Source: Alkalicoccus saliphilus
GTDB taxonomy: Bacteria; Bacillota; Bacilli; Bacillales; Salisediminibacteriaceae
Assembly (NCBI RefSeq): GCF_003044065.1
Contig: NZ_PZJJ01000004.1
Coordinates: forward strand, 120,079-184,078
Reading direction: 5' to 3'
Length of the DNA stretch: 64,000 nt
The notes below the pieces were generated by a model. That model searched no databases, was not told the origin of the DNA, and saw only the letters and a list, made by a program, of their open reading frames with translations. Within the stretch, counting starts at the first letter, position 1. Every line of letters begins with the position of its first letter. Position numbers and translations under genes: made by a program. Positions 55,383 to 63,870 of the stretch are shown here, one piece after another.

Positions 55383-55991
55383 ATGGCTAAAAAAAGAGGA
55401 CAAAAATACGAAAAAATTATCAATGCCGCCGTGAAAGTTATTGCGGAAAACGGCTACCATCATTCCCAGGTTTCCAAAATAGCAAAAGAAGCAGGCGTCG
55501 CTGACGGGACAATATATCTTTACTTCAATAATAAAGAAGATATTCTGATTTCACTGTTTGAAGAAAAAATGGGAGTATTTGTTGATTACATTAAAGACAA
55601 AATACAGTATGCTACAACTATAGAGGAAAAGTTATACATTTTAATCTATACGCATCTCACCCTGCTTGAAAAAGATCATGACCTTGCGCTGGTTACCCAG
55701 CTGGAACTGAGACAGTCCAATATTTCGATACGCTTTAAAGTCAACGAAGTATTGAAAGACTATCTTGGACTGATTGATTCTATTATTGAAGAAGGAAAAG
55801 ATTCAGGGGCATTCGATAAAGATATTGATACCCGCATGATGCGCCAGGTGATTTTCGGAGCCATCGATGAAGTGGTTACCAACTGGGTAATGAAGGATCA
55901 CCGCTATGCACTTTCACCGCTTGCGGAATCTCTGCACAAGTTCCTGATGAAAGGGTTGAATGCACCGCAGAGAATGGAGGAACAAAGATGA
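55383..55991 (+). CDS. fadR: TetR-family fatty-acid degradation repressor FadR (YsiA)
   Basis: A 202-residue TetR-family regulator with an N-terminal HTH (about 8-55; VIAENGYHHSQVSKIAKEAG then DGTIYLYFNNKEDIL) and a helical ligand domain that in Bacillus binds long-chain acyl-CoA, releasing DNA. The gene order acyl-CoA synthetase-fadR-fadB-etfBA is that of B. subtilis. ATG 55383 has AGGAG at 55368-55372. The stop overlaps the next start by 4 bases (ATGA), so expression is coupled. A palindromic operator lies upstream. Confidence 0.92.
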   Translation: MAKKRGQKYEKIINAAVKVIAENGYHHSQVSKIAKEAGVADGTIYLYFNNKEDILISLFEEKMGVFVDYIKDKIQYATTIEEKLYILIYTHLTLLEKDHDLALVTQLELRQSNISIRFKVNEVLKDYLGLIDSIIEEGKDSGAFDKDIDTRMMRQVIFGAIDEVVTNWVMKDHRYALSPLAESLHKFLMKGLNAPQRMEEQR

Positions 55992-56770
55992 GTGACTGGC
56001 AGTTTATATCCACGAAAGTAGAAAACCGTATCGGAACGATCACGATGAACAAGCCGCCGGCAAATGCTCTTTCCCAGAGCATGATTCACGAGATCGGCGA
56101 AGCGATGGAATCATTTCTCGAAGACAGCGGAGTACGGGTTGTGCTCCTTCATGGAGAAGGGAAATTTTTCGCCGCAGGAGCAGATATTAAGGAATTTACC
56201 GGGATAAAGCACGGAAATGAATTTGCGGATCTGGCAAGAGAGGGCCAGCGTATATTCCGGCAGATTGAAACATCCTCCAAACCAGTTATAGCAGCCATTC
56301 ACGGGGCGGCACTCGGAGGCGGATTGGAACTGGCGATGGCCTGTCATATCCGGATTGCCTGTGAAAAAACAAAGCTCGGCCTGCCGGAACTTCAGCTCGG
56401 CCTAGTCCCGGGATTTGCCGGTACTCAGCGCCTGCCGAAGCTTGTAGGTAAAGCAAAAGCAATGGAAATGCTTCTTACTGCGGAGCCGCTGAGCGCTACG
56501 GAAGCAGAAAGGCACGGGCTGATCAATCGCTCAGTCAGTGAAGGGACGCATCTGGAGGAAGCAGAAAAACTTGCAGAAGCAGTCCGTTATAAAGGAAAGC
56601 AGACCGTTCAGTACATTGTGGAGCTTCTTCAGCACGCAGAAACCGATCCAATTGAACGGGGACAGGAAAAAGAAGCCGTTCGTTTCGGGGATGCGTTTGA
56701 ATCCAGCGATGCGAAAGAAGGAATCAATGCTTTTCTTGAAAAAAGAAAGCCCGAGTTTCAGGATAAATAA
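55988..56770 (+). CDS. fadB: enoyl-CoA hydratase (YsiB/FadB)
   Basis: Crotonase-family hydratase of beta-oxidation. The 260-residue protein shows the oxyanion-hole motifs FAAGADIKEFTGIK and IHGAALGGGLELAMAC and the catalytic glutamate region GLPELQLGLVPGFAGTQRLP. The ATG overlaps the fadR stop. B. subtilis calls the equivalent gene fadB (ysiB); it is not the E. coli multifunctional FadB. Confidence 0.92.
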   Translation: MSDWQFISTKVENRIGTITMNKPPANALSQSMIHEIGEAMESFLEDSGVRVVLLHGEGKFFAAGADIKEFTGIKHGNEFADLAREGQRIFRQIETSSKPVIAAIHGAALGGGLELAMACHIRIACEKTKLGLPELQLGLVPGFAGTQRLPKLVGKAKAMEMLLTAEPLSATEAERHGLINRSVSEGTHLEEAEKLAEAVRYKGKQTVQYIVELLQHAETDPIERGQEKEAVRFGDAFESSDAKEGINAFLEKRKPEFQDK

Positions 56771-56803
56771 GCTGTACACTGCAGCTTTTTTATATAAGTC
56801 ATA

Positions 56804-56817
56804 TGAAAGCGCTTAAA
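56804..56817 (+). promoter_or_regulatory. cre-like CcpA site upstream of etfB
   Basis: TGAAAGCGCTTAAA matches TGAAARCGYTTWCN except at one position and is itself near-palindromic. It lies 28 bases before etfB and could control etfBA separately. Confidence 0.55.
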
Positions 56818-56844
56818 AGCGCGGCAAACATAGGAGGGAATAGC

Positions 56845-57615
56845 ATGAATATTTTTGTTATTTTAAAGCGCACGTTTGACACAGAAGAAAAAATCCAGAT
56901 CGACAACGGTGAGATCGTTGAAGATGGAGCGGAATTCATCATCAACCCATACGATGAGTATGCGGTGGAAGAAGCCATTCAGATCCGTGACGAGCATGGC
57001 GGGGAAGTCACGGTCGTTACAGTGGGCGAAGAGGAAGCCGAAAAGCAGCTTCGTACGGCGCTTGCAATGGGAGCCGATAAAGCCGTTCTTATTGATAACG
57101 AAGACGTGGAAGATGGAGATACATTTACTACGCAGGCACTGCTTACGGCGTACTTTAAAGATCAGGAAGCAGATATTATTCTCGGCGGAAACGTAGCCGT
57201 CGATGGCGGCTCCGGTCAGGTAGGACCCCGCCTGGCGGACCAGCTTGGCATCAATCACGTGACATCCATTACCGATATTGTGATTGAAGGCAGCACGGCA
57301 AAAATCGAGAAAGATGTCGAAGGAGATCAGATGATGCTCGAAGTCCCGCTCCCGGTGTTGGTTACCGCTCAGCAGGGACTGAATGAGCCCCGTTATCCGT
57401 CTCTTCCAGGGATCATGAAAGCAAAAAAGAAGCCGCTGGAAACACTCGATCTTGATGATCTCGACCTCGATGAGGAAGATGTGGAAGGAAAAACAAAAAC
57501 AGTGGACCGCTATCTGCCACCGGAAAAGCAGGCCGGCAGAATGCTTGAAGGCGAACCGGAAGACCAGGTGTCCGAACTAGTAACACTCCTTAAAAACGAA
57601 GCGAAAGTAATATAA
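56845..57615 (+). CDS. etfB: electron transfer flavoprotein beta subunit
   Basis: Beta subunit of ETF, which accepts electrons from acyl-CoA dehydrogenases. The 256-residue protein has the ETF-beta fold with ILKRTFDTEEKIQI, the signature ADKAVLID and the FAD/AMP-binding region DGGSGQVGPRLADQLGI. ATG 56845 has SD AGGAGGG; an in-frame ATG at 56803 lies within the cre-like site and is rejected. It pairs with etfA 29 bases downstream. Confidence 0.94.
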   Translation: MNIFVILKRTFDTEEKIQIDNGEIVEDGAEFIINPYDEYAVEEAIQIRDEHGGEVTVVTVGEEEAEKQLRTALAMGADKAVLIDNEDVEDGDTFTTQALLTAYFKDQEADIILGGNVAVDGGSGQVGPRLADQLGINHVTSITDIVIEGSTAKIEKDVEGDQMMLEVPLPVLVTAQQGLNEPRYPSLPGIMKAKKKPLETLDLDDLDLDEEDVEGKTKTVDRYLPPEKQAGRMLEGEPEDQVSELVTLLKNEAKVI

Positions 57616-57644
57616 GCGCAGATGACTAGAAAGGGTGACGTATA

Positions 57645-58604
57645 ATGACGAAACAGCTTGTAATCAGTGAAGTAAAAGATGGAGGCTTCCGTAACGTATC
57701 GTTCGAAGCTGTCGGGGCTGCAAAAATGGTGGACGAAAGCGCGGAGATCGTCGGTGTCGTTCTCGGAGAGGGTGTCTCCTCCGTTGCAGATGAATTGTTC
57801 CATTACGGAGCAGACCGTGTTATTTCTGTAGATTCAGACAAACTGAAGGAGTACACGCCGGAAGCTTACAGCCAGGTACTTATGCAGGTGATTGAACAGG
57901 AAAATCCGGATGGGATCGTCATGGGACACACGTCCATCGGCCGCGATATTACACCGAAGCTCGCGAGCAGACTTGGATCCGGTCTTGTTTCTGATGTAGT
58001 GGCGATTGAAGGCGGGGCTACATTTATCCGTCCGATCTATTCCGGTAAAGCGTTTGAAAAAGTGGAAATCGAAGAGGGGCTGCAGTTCTTCACTATCCGT
58101 CCAAACAACATTCCAGCACCGGAAAAAGATGAAGGGAAAAATGGTTCGGCTGAAACACTGGATGTCGACATTAAGGACCTGCAGACAGTTATCAAGGACG
58201 TCGTGAAAAACACGACATCCGGCGTGGATCTGTCGGAAGCTTCCGTCATCGTTGCAGGTGGACGCGGCCTGAAAAGCGAAGAGAACTTCAAAATTCTCGA
58301 CGAGCTGGCAGATGTTCTGAACGCAGCGGTGGGAGCCTCCCGTGGTGCCTGTGACGCCGAGTACTGCGATTATGCCATGCAGATCGGCCAGACCGGAAAA
58401 GTTGTTACGCCGGATCTCTATATTGCCGTCGGACTGAGCGGGGCGATCCAGCACGTAGCGGGGATGTCCAACTCTAAAATCATTGTAGCGATCAATAAAG
58501 ATCCGGAAGCAGAAATCTTCCAGATTGCCGACTACGGTATCGTAGGCGACTTGTTCGAAATCGTACCAAAGCTGACAGAAGAATTTAAAAAAGTATTAGT
58601 ATAA
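57645..58604 (+). CDS. etfA: electron transfer flavoprotein alpha subunit
   Basis: Alpha subunit of ETF, carrying most of the FAD-binding site. The 319-residue protein has the N-terminal domain (1-190) and the C-terminal FAD domain with [16 protein letters not shown], the [16 protein letters not shown] signature and [19 protein letters not shown]. It is the last gene of the fatty-acid degradation operon, followed by a terminator that recurs twice in the next 1.5 kb. Confidence 0.95.
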   Translation: MTKQLVISEVKDGGFRNVSFEAVGAAKMVDESAEIVGVVLGEGVSSVADELFHYGADRVISVDSDKLKEYTPEAYSQVLMQVIEQENPDGIVMGHTSIGRDITPKLASRLGSGLVSDVVAIEGGATFIRPIYSGKAFEKVEIEEGLQFFTIRPNNIPAPEKDEGKNGSAETLDVDIKDLQTVIKDVVKNTTSGVDLSEASVIVAGGRGLKSEENFKILDELADVLNAAVGASRGACDAEYCDYAMQIGQTGKVVTPDLYIAVGLSGAIQHVAGMSNSKIIVAINKDPEAEIFQIADYGIVGDLFEIVPKLTEEFKKVLV

Positions 58605-58614
58605 ATACGCTGAA

Positions 58615-58646
58615 GAAGTCCGCTGGAATGTTTCCAGCGGACTTTT
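58615..58646 (+). terminator. rho-independent terminator after etfA, copy 1
   Basis: AAGTCCGCTGG (58616-58626), 7-base loop, CCAGCGGACTT (58634-58644), then TT. Repeat B2 begins directly after it. Confidence 0.88.
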
Positions 58647-59081
58647 GAGAGTGTTGATTAAGTCTTGATTTCAGAATAATTATTCTTCTGAATGTATAGC
58701 TTTCTCCTGCACTCCCCGGCGGAAGCTTGCCGTGGGGCTCGTCATCAGCTATTTTCCATGGCCTGCGCCATGGAAAAGGATCTTCCGACTGCGCTTATTC
58801 CCACCGGCGTCCCCGCCGGACGTTCTGGAGGAAAAAGCCTCTCCTGAATGGAAGAAAGGGCGGAATCAACACGTTATTTAGAAGAGAAACCTTCTTTTTA
58901 TTTTCCTGCTGGAGCTGCAGCAGGCGACTCCGAGGCGAGATAGGACGAGCAGAAGATCCATTTCTTCCGAGCAGTGGAAGGAAGAAATTAGCTGAAGCCG
59001 GCCCGCCCGGAAAGCGTCCTGAGGAGGCGAAAGCAGGAAATTGCATAGGCATGTATAAATAACACTTTATAAACAGCCTGA
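58647..59081 (-). repeat. group B repeat, full copy B2 (inverted relative to B1)
   Basis: About 435 bp from GAGAGTGTTGATTAAGTC to ACTTTATAAACAGCCTGA; it is the reverse-complement counterpart of 50774-51200 over nearly its full length. It lies between two copies of the etfA terminator hairpin. Confidence 0.85.
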
Positions 59082-59114
59082 GAAGTCCGCTGGAATGTTT
59101 CCAGCGGACTTCTC
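59080..59114 (+). terminator. etfA terminator hairpin, copy 2
   Basis: GAGAAGTCCGCTGG (59080-59093) pairs with CCAGCGGACTTCTC (59101-59114) around the same loop AATGTTT as copy 1. Confidence 0.85.
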
Positions 59115-59117
59115 AAT

Positions 59118-59394
59118 TTGTTGATTAAATAATTGGTTCAGAATATGTATTCCAGTCGTTGTATAAGTTCCTTATCTTACCGAGCCTGCCGTGAAGAAGA
59201 TTTTCGGGTAGGATGCGCCCTATCCTCCAATCTCCTTCATACACGGGCCGGTTTCCTCTTTGTTTTTTATAGAAGAATGTTCTTTATTCCGTAAAACCGA
59301 TGTCCAGGTGATTTTGCGAGACGCCTGTGGAAGCGCGCAGATCCTCCCGGAAGAAGGACAGGTGCAGGCAACCTTCAAAAACAACACGGAGTTT
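59118..59394 (-). repeat. dispersed repeat group A, copy A4
   Basis: TTGTTGATTAAATAATTG, then GAGCCTGCCGTGAAGAAGAT, GCGCCCTATCCTCCAATCTC, CACGGGCCGGTTTCC and GGAAGCGCGCAGATCCTCCC, the same order as 21340-21530 and the reverse of 25010-25200. It leads directly into unit C copy 2. Confidence 0.75.
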
Positions 59395-59557
59395 GGTTCT
59401 TACGCGAACATGGTGGAATCAAACTGCTTTTTCTATTAAAACCAAATTGATCAAATAAGTTCCATATAATAAAACCCATTCCATCGGTATTTTCAATAGG
59501 AGTACCTGATGAAACAAACCAGCAGAGAAGGATCTTTCCTTTCCTTGCGTAAGAACC
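59395..59557 (+). repeat. 163-bp inverted-repeat-bounded unit C, copy 2
   Basis: GGTTCTTACGC at the left end and GCGTAAGAACC at the right end are exact reverse complements (11 bp). The interior is nearly identical to 21596-21758, including the 19-codon frame with SD AGGAG. Confidence 0.75.
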
Positions 59558-59689
59558 TTAACCTTTAACAGAGACATTCATGCAAAATCATTGCACCAGG
59601 AGGAATGAAAAAGTTCTTTTCTAAATAAGAGTATCTCATATCCAAACAGGTGGAACGAATCCTGTTTATGCCTGGTCTTTTTACCGTAA

Positions 59690-60071
59690 GTTGTAGTGGA
59701 CATGGAGGGACTCCAGAGCGAGTAAGGCCGAGCCGAAGATCCATTCTGACCGACAAAAGGAGGACAGAATTAGCTGAGGCCGGCCCGCTCGGAAAGCCTC
59801 TCCGTGGAAACGAAAGCAGAGGTTCATTTTTTATTTTCAAGGTAGCCTATTGAAGAAAACGGTTTTTAAGAGTGGATTTTTCATGACAGAAAACTTTTTC
59901 TTGATTTCTTTGCAGGAATCGCAGGGCCTCGTTCCGGGTGACCCAGGACGAGGCAAAGATCCATTTCTTCCGACTAGTGGGAGGTAGAGGCCCGCCCGGA
60001 AAGCGTCCTGTGGAGGCGAAAGCAGGGAGATGTCTACGCCTGTATAAAAAATACTTTATTAACAGCCTGGG
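59690..60071 (-). repeat. two partial group B repeats B4a and B4b
   Basis: B4a (about 59690-59880) has GAAGATCCATTCTGACCGAC, ATTAGCTGAGGCCGGCCCGC and GGAAAGCCTCTCCGTGGAAA. B4b (about 59930-60071) has AAAGATCCATTTCTTCCGAC, GCCCGCCCGGAAAGCGTCCT and the outer end ACTTTATTAACAGCCTGG. Both match B2 in the same orientation. 59575-59689 is unassigned. Confidence 0.65.
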
Positions 60072-60105
60072 AAGTCCCTTGGAATGTTTCCAGCGGACTT
60101 CTCAC
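60071..60105 (+). terminator. etfA terminator hairpin, diverged copy 3
   Basis: GAAGTCCCTTGG, loop AATGTTT, CCAGCGGACTTC: the same loop and 3' arm as copies 1 and 2, with two mismatches in the 5' arm, so it is a weakened hairpin. Confidence 0.7.
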
Positions 60106-60262
60106 GGGTAAAAAGAATACCAGGCAGTTTTTTTGCACCTCCGGGCATGGTAAGCTAGAATATGATTAGCCCTTAGGAAAAGCAGAATACTTTTAACCCC
60201 GGGGTGTATCCGTTATACTGGAACTATCAGTAAACGCTTATTATTGAAGGAGGAATATAATC

Positions 60263-60577
60263 ATGGCAATTGTAAATGTAACAGATCAAAACTTCGGTTC
60301 AGAAACAAGCGACGGCGTAGTACTTGCAGACTTCTGGGCACCTTGGTGCGGACCGTGTAAAATGATTGCTCCAGTTCTTGAAGATCTTGACGGAGACATG
60401 GGAGACAAAGTAAAAATCGTCAAACTTGATGTGGACGAAAACCAGGAAACAGCAAGCAAATACGGTGTAATGAGCATTCCAACACTTCTCGTTATGAAAA
60501 ACGGCGAAGTAGTAGACCAGATTGTAGGCTTTAAGCCGAAAGAAGAGCTTGCCAACACGTTGAACAAACATCTATAA
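60263..60577 (+). CDS. trxA: thioredoxin
   Basis: General protein disulfide reductase in the cytoplasm. The 104-residue protein has the active site WCGPCK and the cis-proline [17 protein letters not shown] precedes ATG 60263. A -10-like TATACT is at 60214-60219, but the -35 is weak. It is separated from the fad/etf cluster by about 1.6 kb of repeats, whereas in B. subtilis trxA follows etfA closely. Confidence 0.96.
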   Translation: MAIVNVTDQNFGSETSDGVVLADFWAPWCGPCKMIAPVLEDLDGDMGDKVKIVKLDVDENQETASKYGVMSIPTLLVMKNGEVVDQIVGFKPKEELANTLNKHL

Positions 60578-60591
60578 AATGCAGATAGCAC

Positions 60592-60624
60592 GGAGGTGTC
60601 TCCTTATGAGAGGCACCTCCTTTC
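60592..60624 (+). terminator. rho-independent terminator after trxA
   Basis: GGAGGTG (60592-60598) pairs with CACCTCC (60614-60620), followed by TTTCT. Confidence 0.7.
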
Positions 60625-60649
60625 TGTACGGAGCGGGAGGGATGAATGA

Positions 60650-62431
60650 ATGGACGCACTGAAAGAAAAACTGCAGCTGCTTCCCGGCCAGCCAGGCTGC
60701 TATTTAATGAAAAACAAACAGGGGACGATTATTTACGTAGGAAAGGCGAAAGTATTAAAAAACCGGGTCCGCTCCTACTTCACTGGCTCCCACGACACGA
60801 AAACCCAGCGGCTCGTCAGTGAAATCCGCGATTTTGAATATATTGTTACCGGTTCAGATCTGGAAGCACTTGTACTGGAGCAGAACCTGATTAAAAAATA
60901 CGAACCCCGGTATAACATTCTTTTGAAGGATGATAAAACGTATCCTTTCCTGAAAATTACGAAAGAAGAACATCCGCGGCTGCTGACGACGAGAAAAGTC
61001 AAAAAAGACGGAGCGAAGTATTTCGGTCCGTATCCGAACGCCCAGGCAGCGAATGAAACAAAAAAACTTCTCGACCGGTTGTATCCGCTCCGCAAATGCC
61101 GGACGATGCCGGACCGCGTATGTCTCTATTACCACATCGGACAGTGTCTGGCGCCGTGTGAATTCACGGTGACGCAGGAGCAGAATCAGCAGATGATTAA
61201 AGAAATCAGCCAATTTTTAAACGGCGGTCATAAAGAAATAAAAGAAAATATTAAAAAGAAAATGTACGAAGCGTCGGAAGCGATGGATTTTGAACGGGCA
61301 AAAGAAATGCGTGATCAGGTCAAGCATATTGAAGCAGTAATGGAAAAGCAGAATATGACGATGACTGAACAGACAAACCGCGATGTGTTCGGCTACCATG
61401 TTGACCGCGGCTGGATGTGCGTGCAGGTCTTTTTTGTACGTCAGGGCAAGCTGATCGAACGTGACGTTTCCATGTTCCCGGTATATCAGGATCCGACGGA
61501 AGATTTTTACACGTTTCTCGGCCAGTTCTACCTTGACACGCAGCATAAAAAACCAAAAGAGATATTCGTGCCGGAAGATACGGACACGGATATTATTTCA
61601 GAATTTTTAAGTATAAAGGCAGTTCAGCCTAAAAGGGGCCAGAAAAAAGAGCTCGTGGACCTTGCTGTTAAAAATGCCAAAATGGCTCTTTCTGAAAAAT
61701 TCCAGCTGATCGAGCGGGATGAAAAACGTACGGTACACGCTGTGGAAAATCTCGGGGAAGCGATGGGAATTGATACACCGCACCGGATTGAAGCATTCGA
61801 CAATTCCAACATTCAGGGAGTGGATCCCGTTTCTGCCATGGTCTCATTTATTGATGGAAAGCCGGACAAGAAAAATTACCGGAAATACAAAGTACGTACT
61901 GTCCAGGGACCGGATGATTATGAATCGATGCGGGAAGTTATCCGCAGAAGATACACCCGCCTTCTCCGTGAAGAGCTGCCTCTGCCGGACCTGATTGTGA
62001 TCGACGGCGGGCGCGGACAGATTTCGTCGGCACAGGAAGTAATCGAACATGAGCTTGGAATGACGATTCCTGTATGCGGTCTGGCAAAGGATGACCGCCA
62101 TAAAACATCCCAGCTTCTTATCGGGGATCCCCCGGAGCCCGTTACGCTTTCAAGAACGAGCGAAGAGTTTTATCTGCTGCAGCGGATTCAGGATGAAGTA
62201 CACCGTTTTGCCATCAGTTTTCACCGGAATGTGCGCAAACAGTCGATGTTTACTTCGGTTCTTGATGAAGTGGAAGGAATTGGTGAAAAAAGAAAACGCA
62301 TGCTGCTGAAGGAATTTGGGTCCCTCAAAAGGCTAAAACAAGCGTCTGTGGAAGAAATACAGAGGGTAGGAATACCTCAGCCAGTTGCCCGGGCCTTATC
62401 GGAAGCTATACAGGAAGATTCCAATAAATAG
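60650..62431 (+). CDS. uvrC: UvrABC excinuclease subunit C
   Basis: Makes both incisions in nucleotide-excision repair. The 593-residue protein has the N-terminal GIY-YIG nuclease (about 10-95, [20 protein letters not shown]), a cysteine cluster ([21 protein letters not shown]), the UvrB-binding UVR domain (about 200-238), the RNase H-like 5' nuclease (about 370-540, [16 protein letters not shown] and VIDGGRGQ) and C-terminal HhH motifs. SD GGGAGGG precedes ATG 60650. Confidence 0.96.
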   Translation: MDALKEKLQLLPGQPGCYLMKNKQGTIIYVGKAKVLKNRVRSYFTGSHDTKTQRLVSEIRDFEYIVTGSDLEALVLEQNLIKKYEPRYNILLKDDKTYPFLKITKEEHPRLLTTRKVKKDGAKYFGPYPNAQAANETKKLLDRLYPLRKCRTMPDRVCLYYHIGQCLAPCEFTVTQEQNQQMIKEISQFLNGGHKEIKENIKKKMYEASEAMDFERAKEMRDQVKHIEAVMEKQNMTMTEQTNRDVFGYHVDRGWMCVQVFFVRQGKLIERDVSMFPVYQDPTEDFYTFLGQFYLDTQHKKPKEIFVPEDTDTDIISEFLSIKAVQPKRGQKKELVDLAVKNAKMALSEKFQLIERDEKRTVHAVENLGEAMGIDTPHRIEAFDNSNIQGVDPVSAMVSFIDGKPDKKNYRKYKVRTVQGPDDYESMREVIRRRYTRLLREELPLPDLIVIDGGRGQISSAQEVIEHELGMTIPVCGLAKDDRHKTSQLLIGDPPEPVTLSRTSEEFYLLQRIQDEVHRFAISFHRNVRKQSMFTSVLDEVEGIGEKRKRMLLKEFGSLKRLKQASVEEIQRVGIPQPVARALSEAIQEDSNK

Positions 62432-62583
62432 GCGCTCAGTCCGTTTGTCAATAAATCTGCCCTTTGTTAAGCTTTTAGATGGTAATGCTTTTTACAGATA
62501 AAAGCGAATGTTCAGGCATTCTTTTTCCGGTCCAGCATGATGGAGAGAGTCCTGAACGATAATCTAAAAGGAGGCAGACTACA

Positions 62584-63834
62584 TTGACTACGATCGTTCA
62601 GAAGTTCGGTGGTACTTCCGTCGGAGATACGGACAAAATTAAGCGGGTTGCACAGCGCATTAAACAGCGCATGCAGGAGGGGCACAAAGTTGTCACCGTC
62701 GTATCTGCGATGGGGAAATCAACGGACAGGCTTGTTGAACTGGCAGATGAAATTACGGAAGAACCAGATCCACGTGAAATGGATATGCTCCTTACAACAG
62801 GAGAACAGGTTACAATTTCACTCGTCGTTATGGCTCTTAAAGAGATCGGGGTTGAAGCTGTCTCATTAACAGGCTGGCAGGCAGGCATCGTTACAGAGGA
62901 AGTTCATCAGGATGCCCGCATCAAAGATATACAGACAGAAACACTGGAACAGCACCTGGATGACGGCAAGGCCGTTCTTGTCGCAGGTTTTCAGGGAGTG
63001 AGTGAAGAAGGCAACATTACCACACTCGGCCGCGGCGGTTCGGATACAACTGCCGTAGCACTTGCTGCTGCACTTGATGCAGAAACGTGCTCTATTTTCA
63101 CAGACGTAACAGGGGTTTATACATCAGATCCCCGTTATGTGAAGAAAGCCCGTCAGCTCGGGAGTATTTCTTATGACGAAATGCTGGAACTTGCCCACCT
63201 TGGAGCAGGAGTGCTGCATCCGCGGGCTGTGGAGTTTGCGAAAAATTCCCATGTTAAACTCGTCGTCTGTTCCAGTATGGAAGACGTCGAAGGTACCATC
63301 GTAGAGGAGGAAGCAACAATGGAACAAAACTTAACGGTGAGGGGACTCGCCTTTGAGAAAAACATCACGAAAGTAACAGTCGAGAGACTGCCGAATCACT
63401 TCGATACGATGTCGAATCTCTTTAAACTGCTTGCAGATGAAGGAATCAGTGTAGATATTATTATCCAGCAGATGACGGCTGACCACGGAGTCAACGTATC
63501 ATTCTCTGTCGACTCGTCCCATCTGAGCAAAACTCTGGAGCTTATCGAGAGTGCCAAAGAAACACTCTGCTACAGCGAAGTACGTCACGAAAGCATGCTT
63601 TCCAAAGTATCAATCGTCGGTTCCGGTATGATTTCCAACCCGGGAGTGGCAGCAGATATGTTTAAGGTGCTTGCTGAAGAAGAAGTAGCGATTAAGATGG
63701 TCAGCACTTCCGAAATTGCTGTATCTGCAGTGGTTCCGGAGGAGGACATGATCCGTGCGTCAGAAGCACTGCATTCCCACTTCGGACTCGATTATCAGGA
63801 ACAGAAGAAAATCGAACTTGCCAAACAGGCATAA
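62584..63834 (+). CDS. lysC: aspartokinase II (alpha subunit; internal start for beta)
   Basis: Phosphorylates aspartate, the first step of lysine, threonine, methionine and diaminopimelate synthesis; in B. subtilis it is the lysine-sensitive isozyme. The 416-residue protein has the kinase domain (1-240) with QKFGGTSVGDTDKI and TLGRGGSDTTAVALAAAL and two C-terminal ACT domains (about 255-400). The start is TTG 62584 with SD AAAGGAGG. An internal in-frame ATG with its own SD (63319) would give the 171-residue beta subunit known for this enzyme. The 152-base leader shows no lysine riboswitch pattern. Confidence 0.94.
   Translation: MTTIVQKFGGTSVGDTDKIKRVAQRIKQRMQEGHKVVTVVSAMGKSTDRLVELADEITEEPDPREMDMLLTTGEQVTISLVVMALKEIGVEAVSLTGWQAGIVTEEVHQDARIKDIQTETLEQHLDDGKAVLVAGFQGVSEEGNITTLGRGGSDTTAVALAAALDAETCSIFTDVTGVYTSDPRYVKKARQLGSISYDEMLELAHLGAGVLHPRAVEFAKNSHVKLVVCSSMEDVEGTIVEEEATMEQNLTVRGLAFEKNITKVTVERLPNHFDTMSNLFKLLADEGISVDIIIQQMTADHGVNVSFSVDSSHLSKTLELIESAKETLCYSEVRHESMLSKVSIVGSGMISNPGVAADMFKVLAEEEVAIKMVSTSEIAVSAVVPEEDMIRASEALHSHFGLDYQEQKKIELAKQA
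63319..63834 (+). CDS. predicted aspartokinase II beta subunit from an in-frame internal start
   Basis: ATG 63319 opens MEQNLTVRGLAFEKN in the lysC frame and is preceded, at 8 bases, by a perfect AGGAGG (63305-63310). It covers the two ACT regulatory domains (171 residues). B. subtilis lysC is known to make such a beta subunit from an internal start, so the same is expected here. Confidence 0.75.
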   Translation: MEQNLTVRGLAFEKNITKVTVERLPNHFDTMSNLFKLLADEGISVDIIIQQMTADHGVNVSFSVDSSHLSKTLELIESAKETLCYSEVRHESMLSKVSIVGSGMISNPGVAADMFKVLAEEEVAIKMVSTSEIAVSAVVPEEDMIRASEALHSHFGLDYQEQKKIELAKQA

Positions 63835-63840
63835 GTAAAG

Positions 63841-63870
63841 AAGCCCGCCGGATGAATTTCGGCGGGCTTT
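63841..63870 (+). terminator. rho-independent terminator after lysC
   Basis: AAGCCCGCCG (63841-63850) pairs with CGGCGGGCTT (63860-63869). A group B repeat begins at the next base. Confidence 0.88.

Noticed and set aside
62432..62583. Possible lysine riboswitch before lysC
   Set aside because: The space is too short, and no conserved core or terminator stem was seen by eye.
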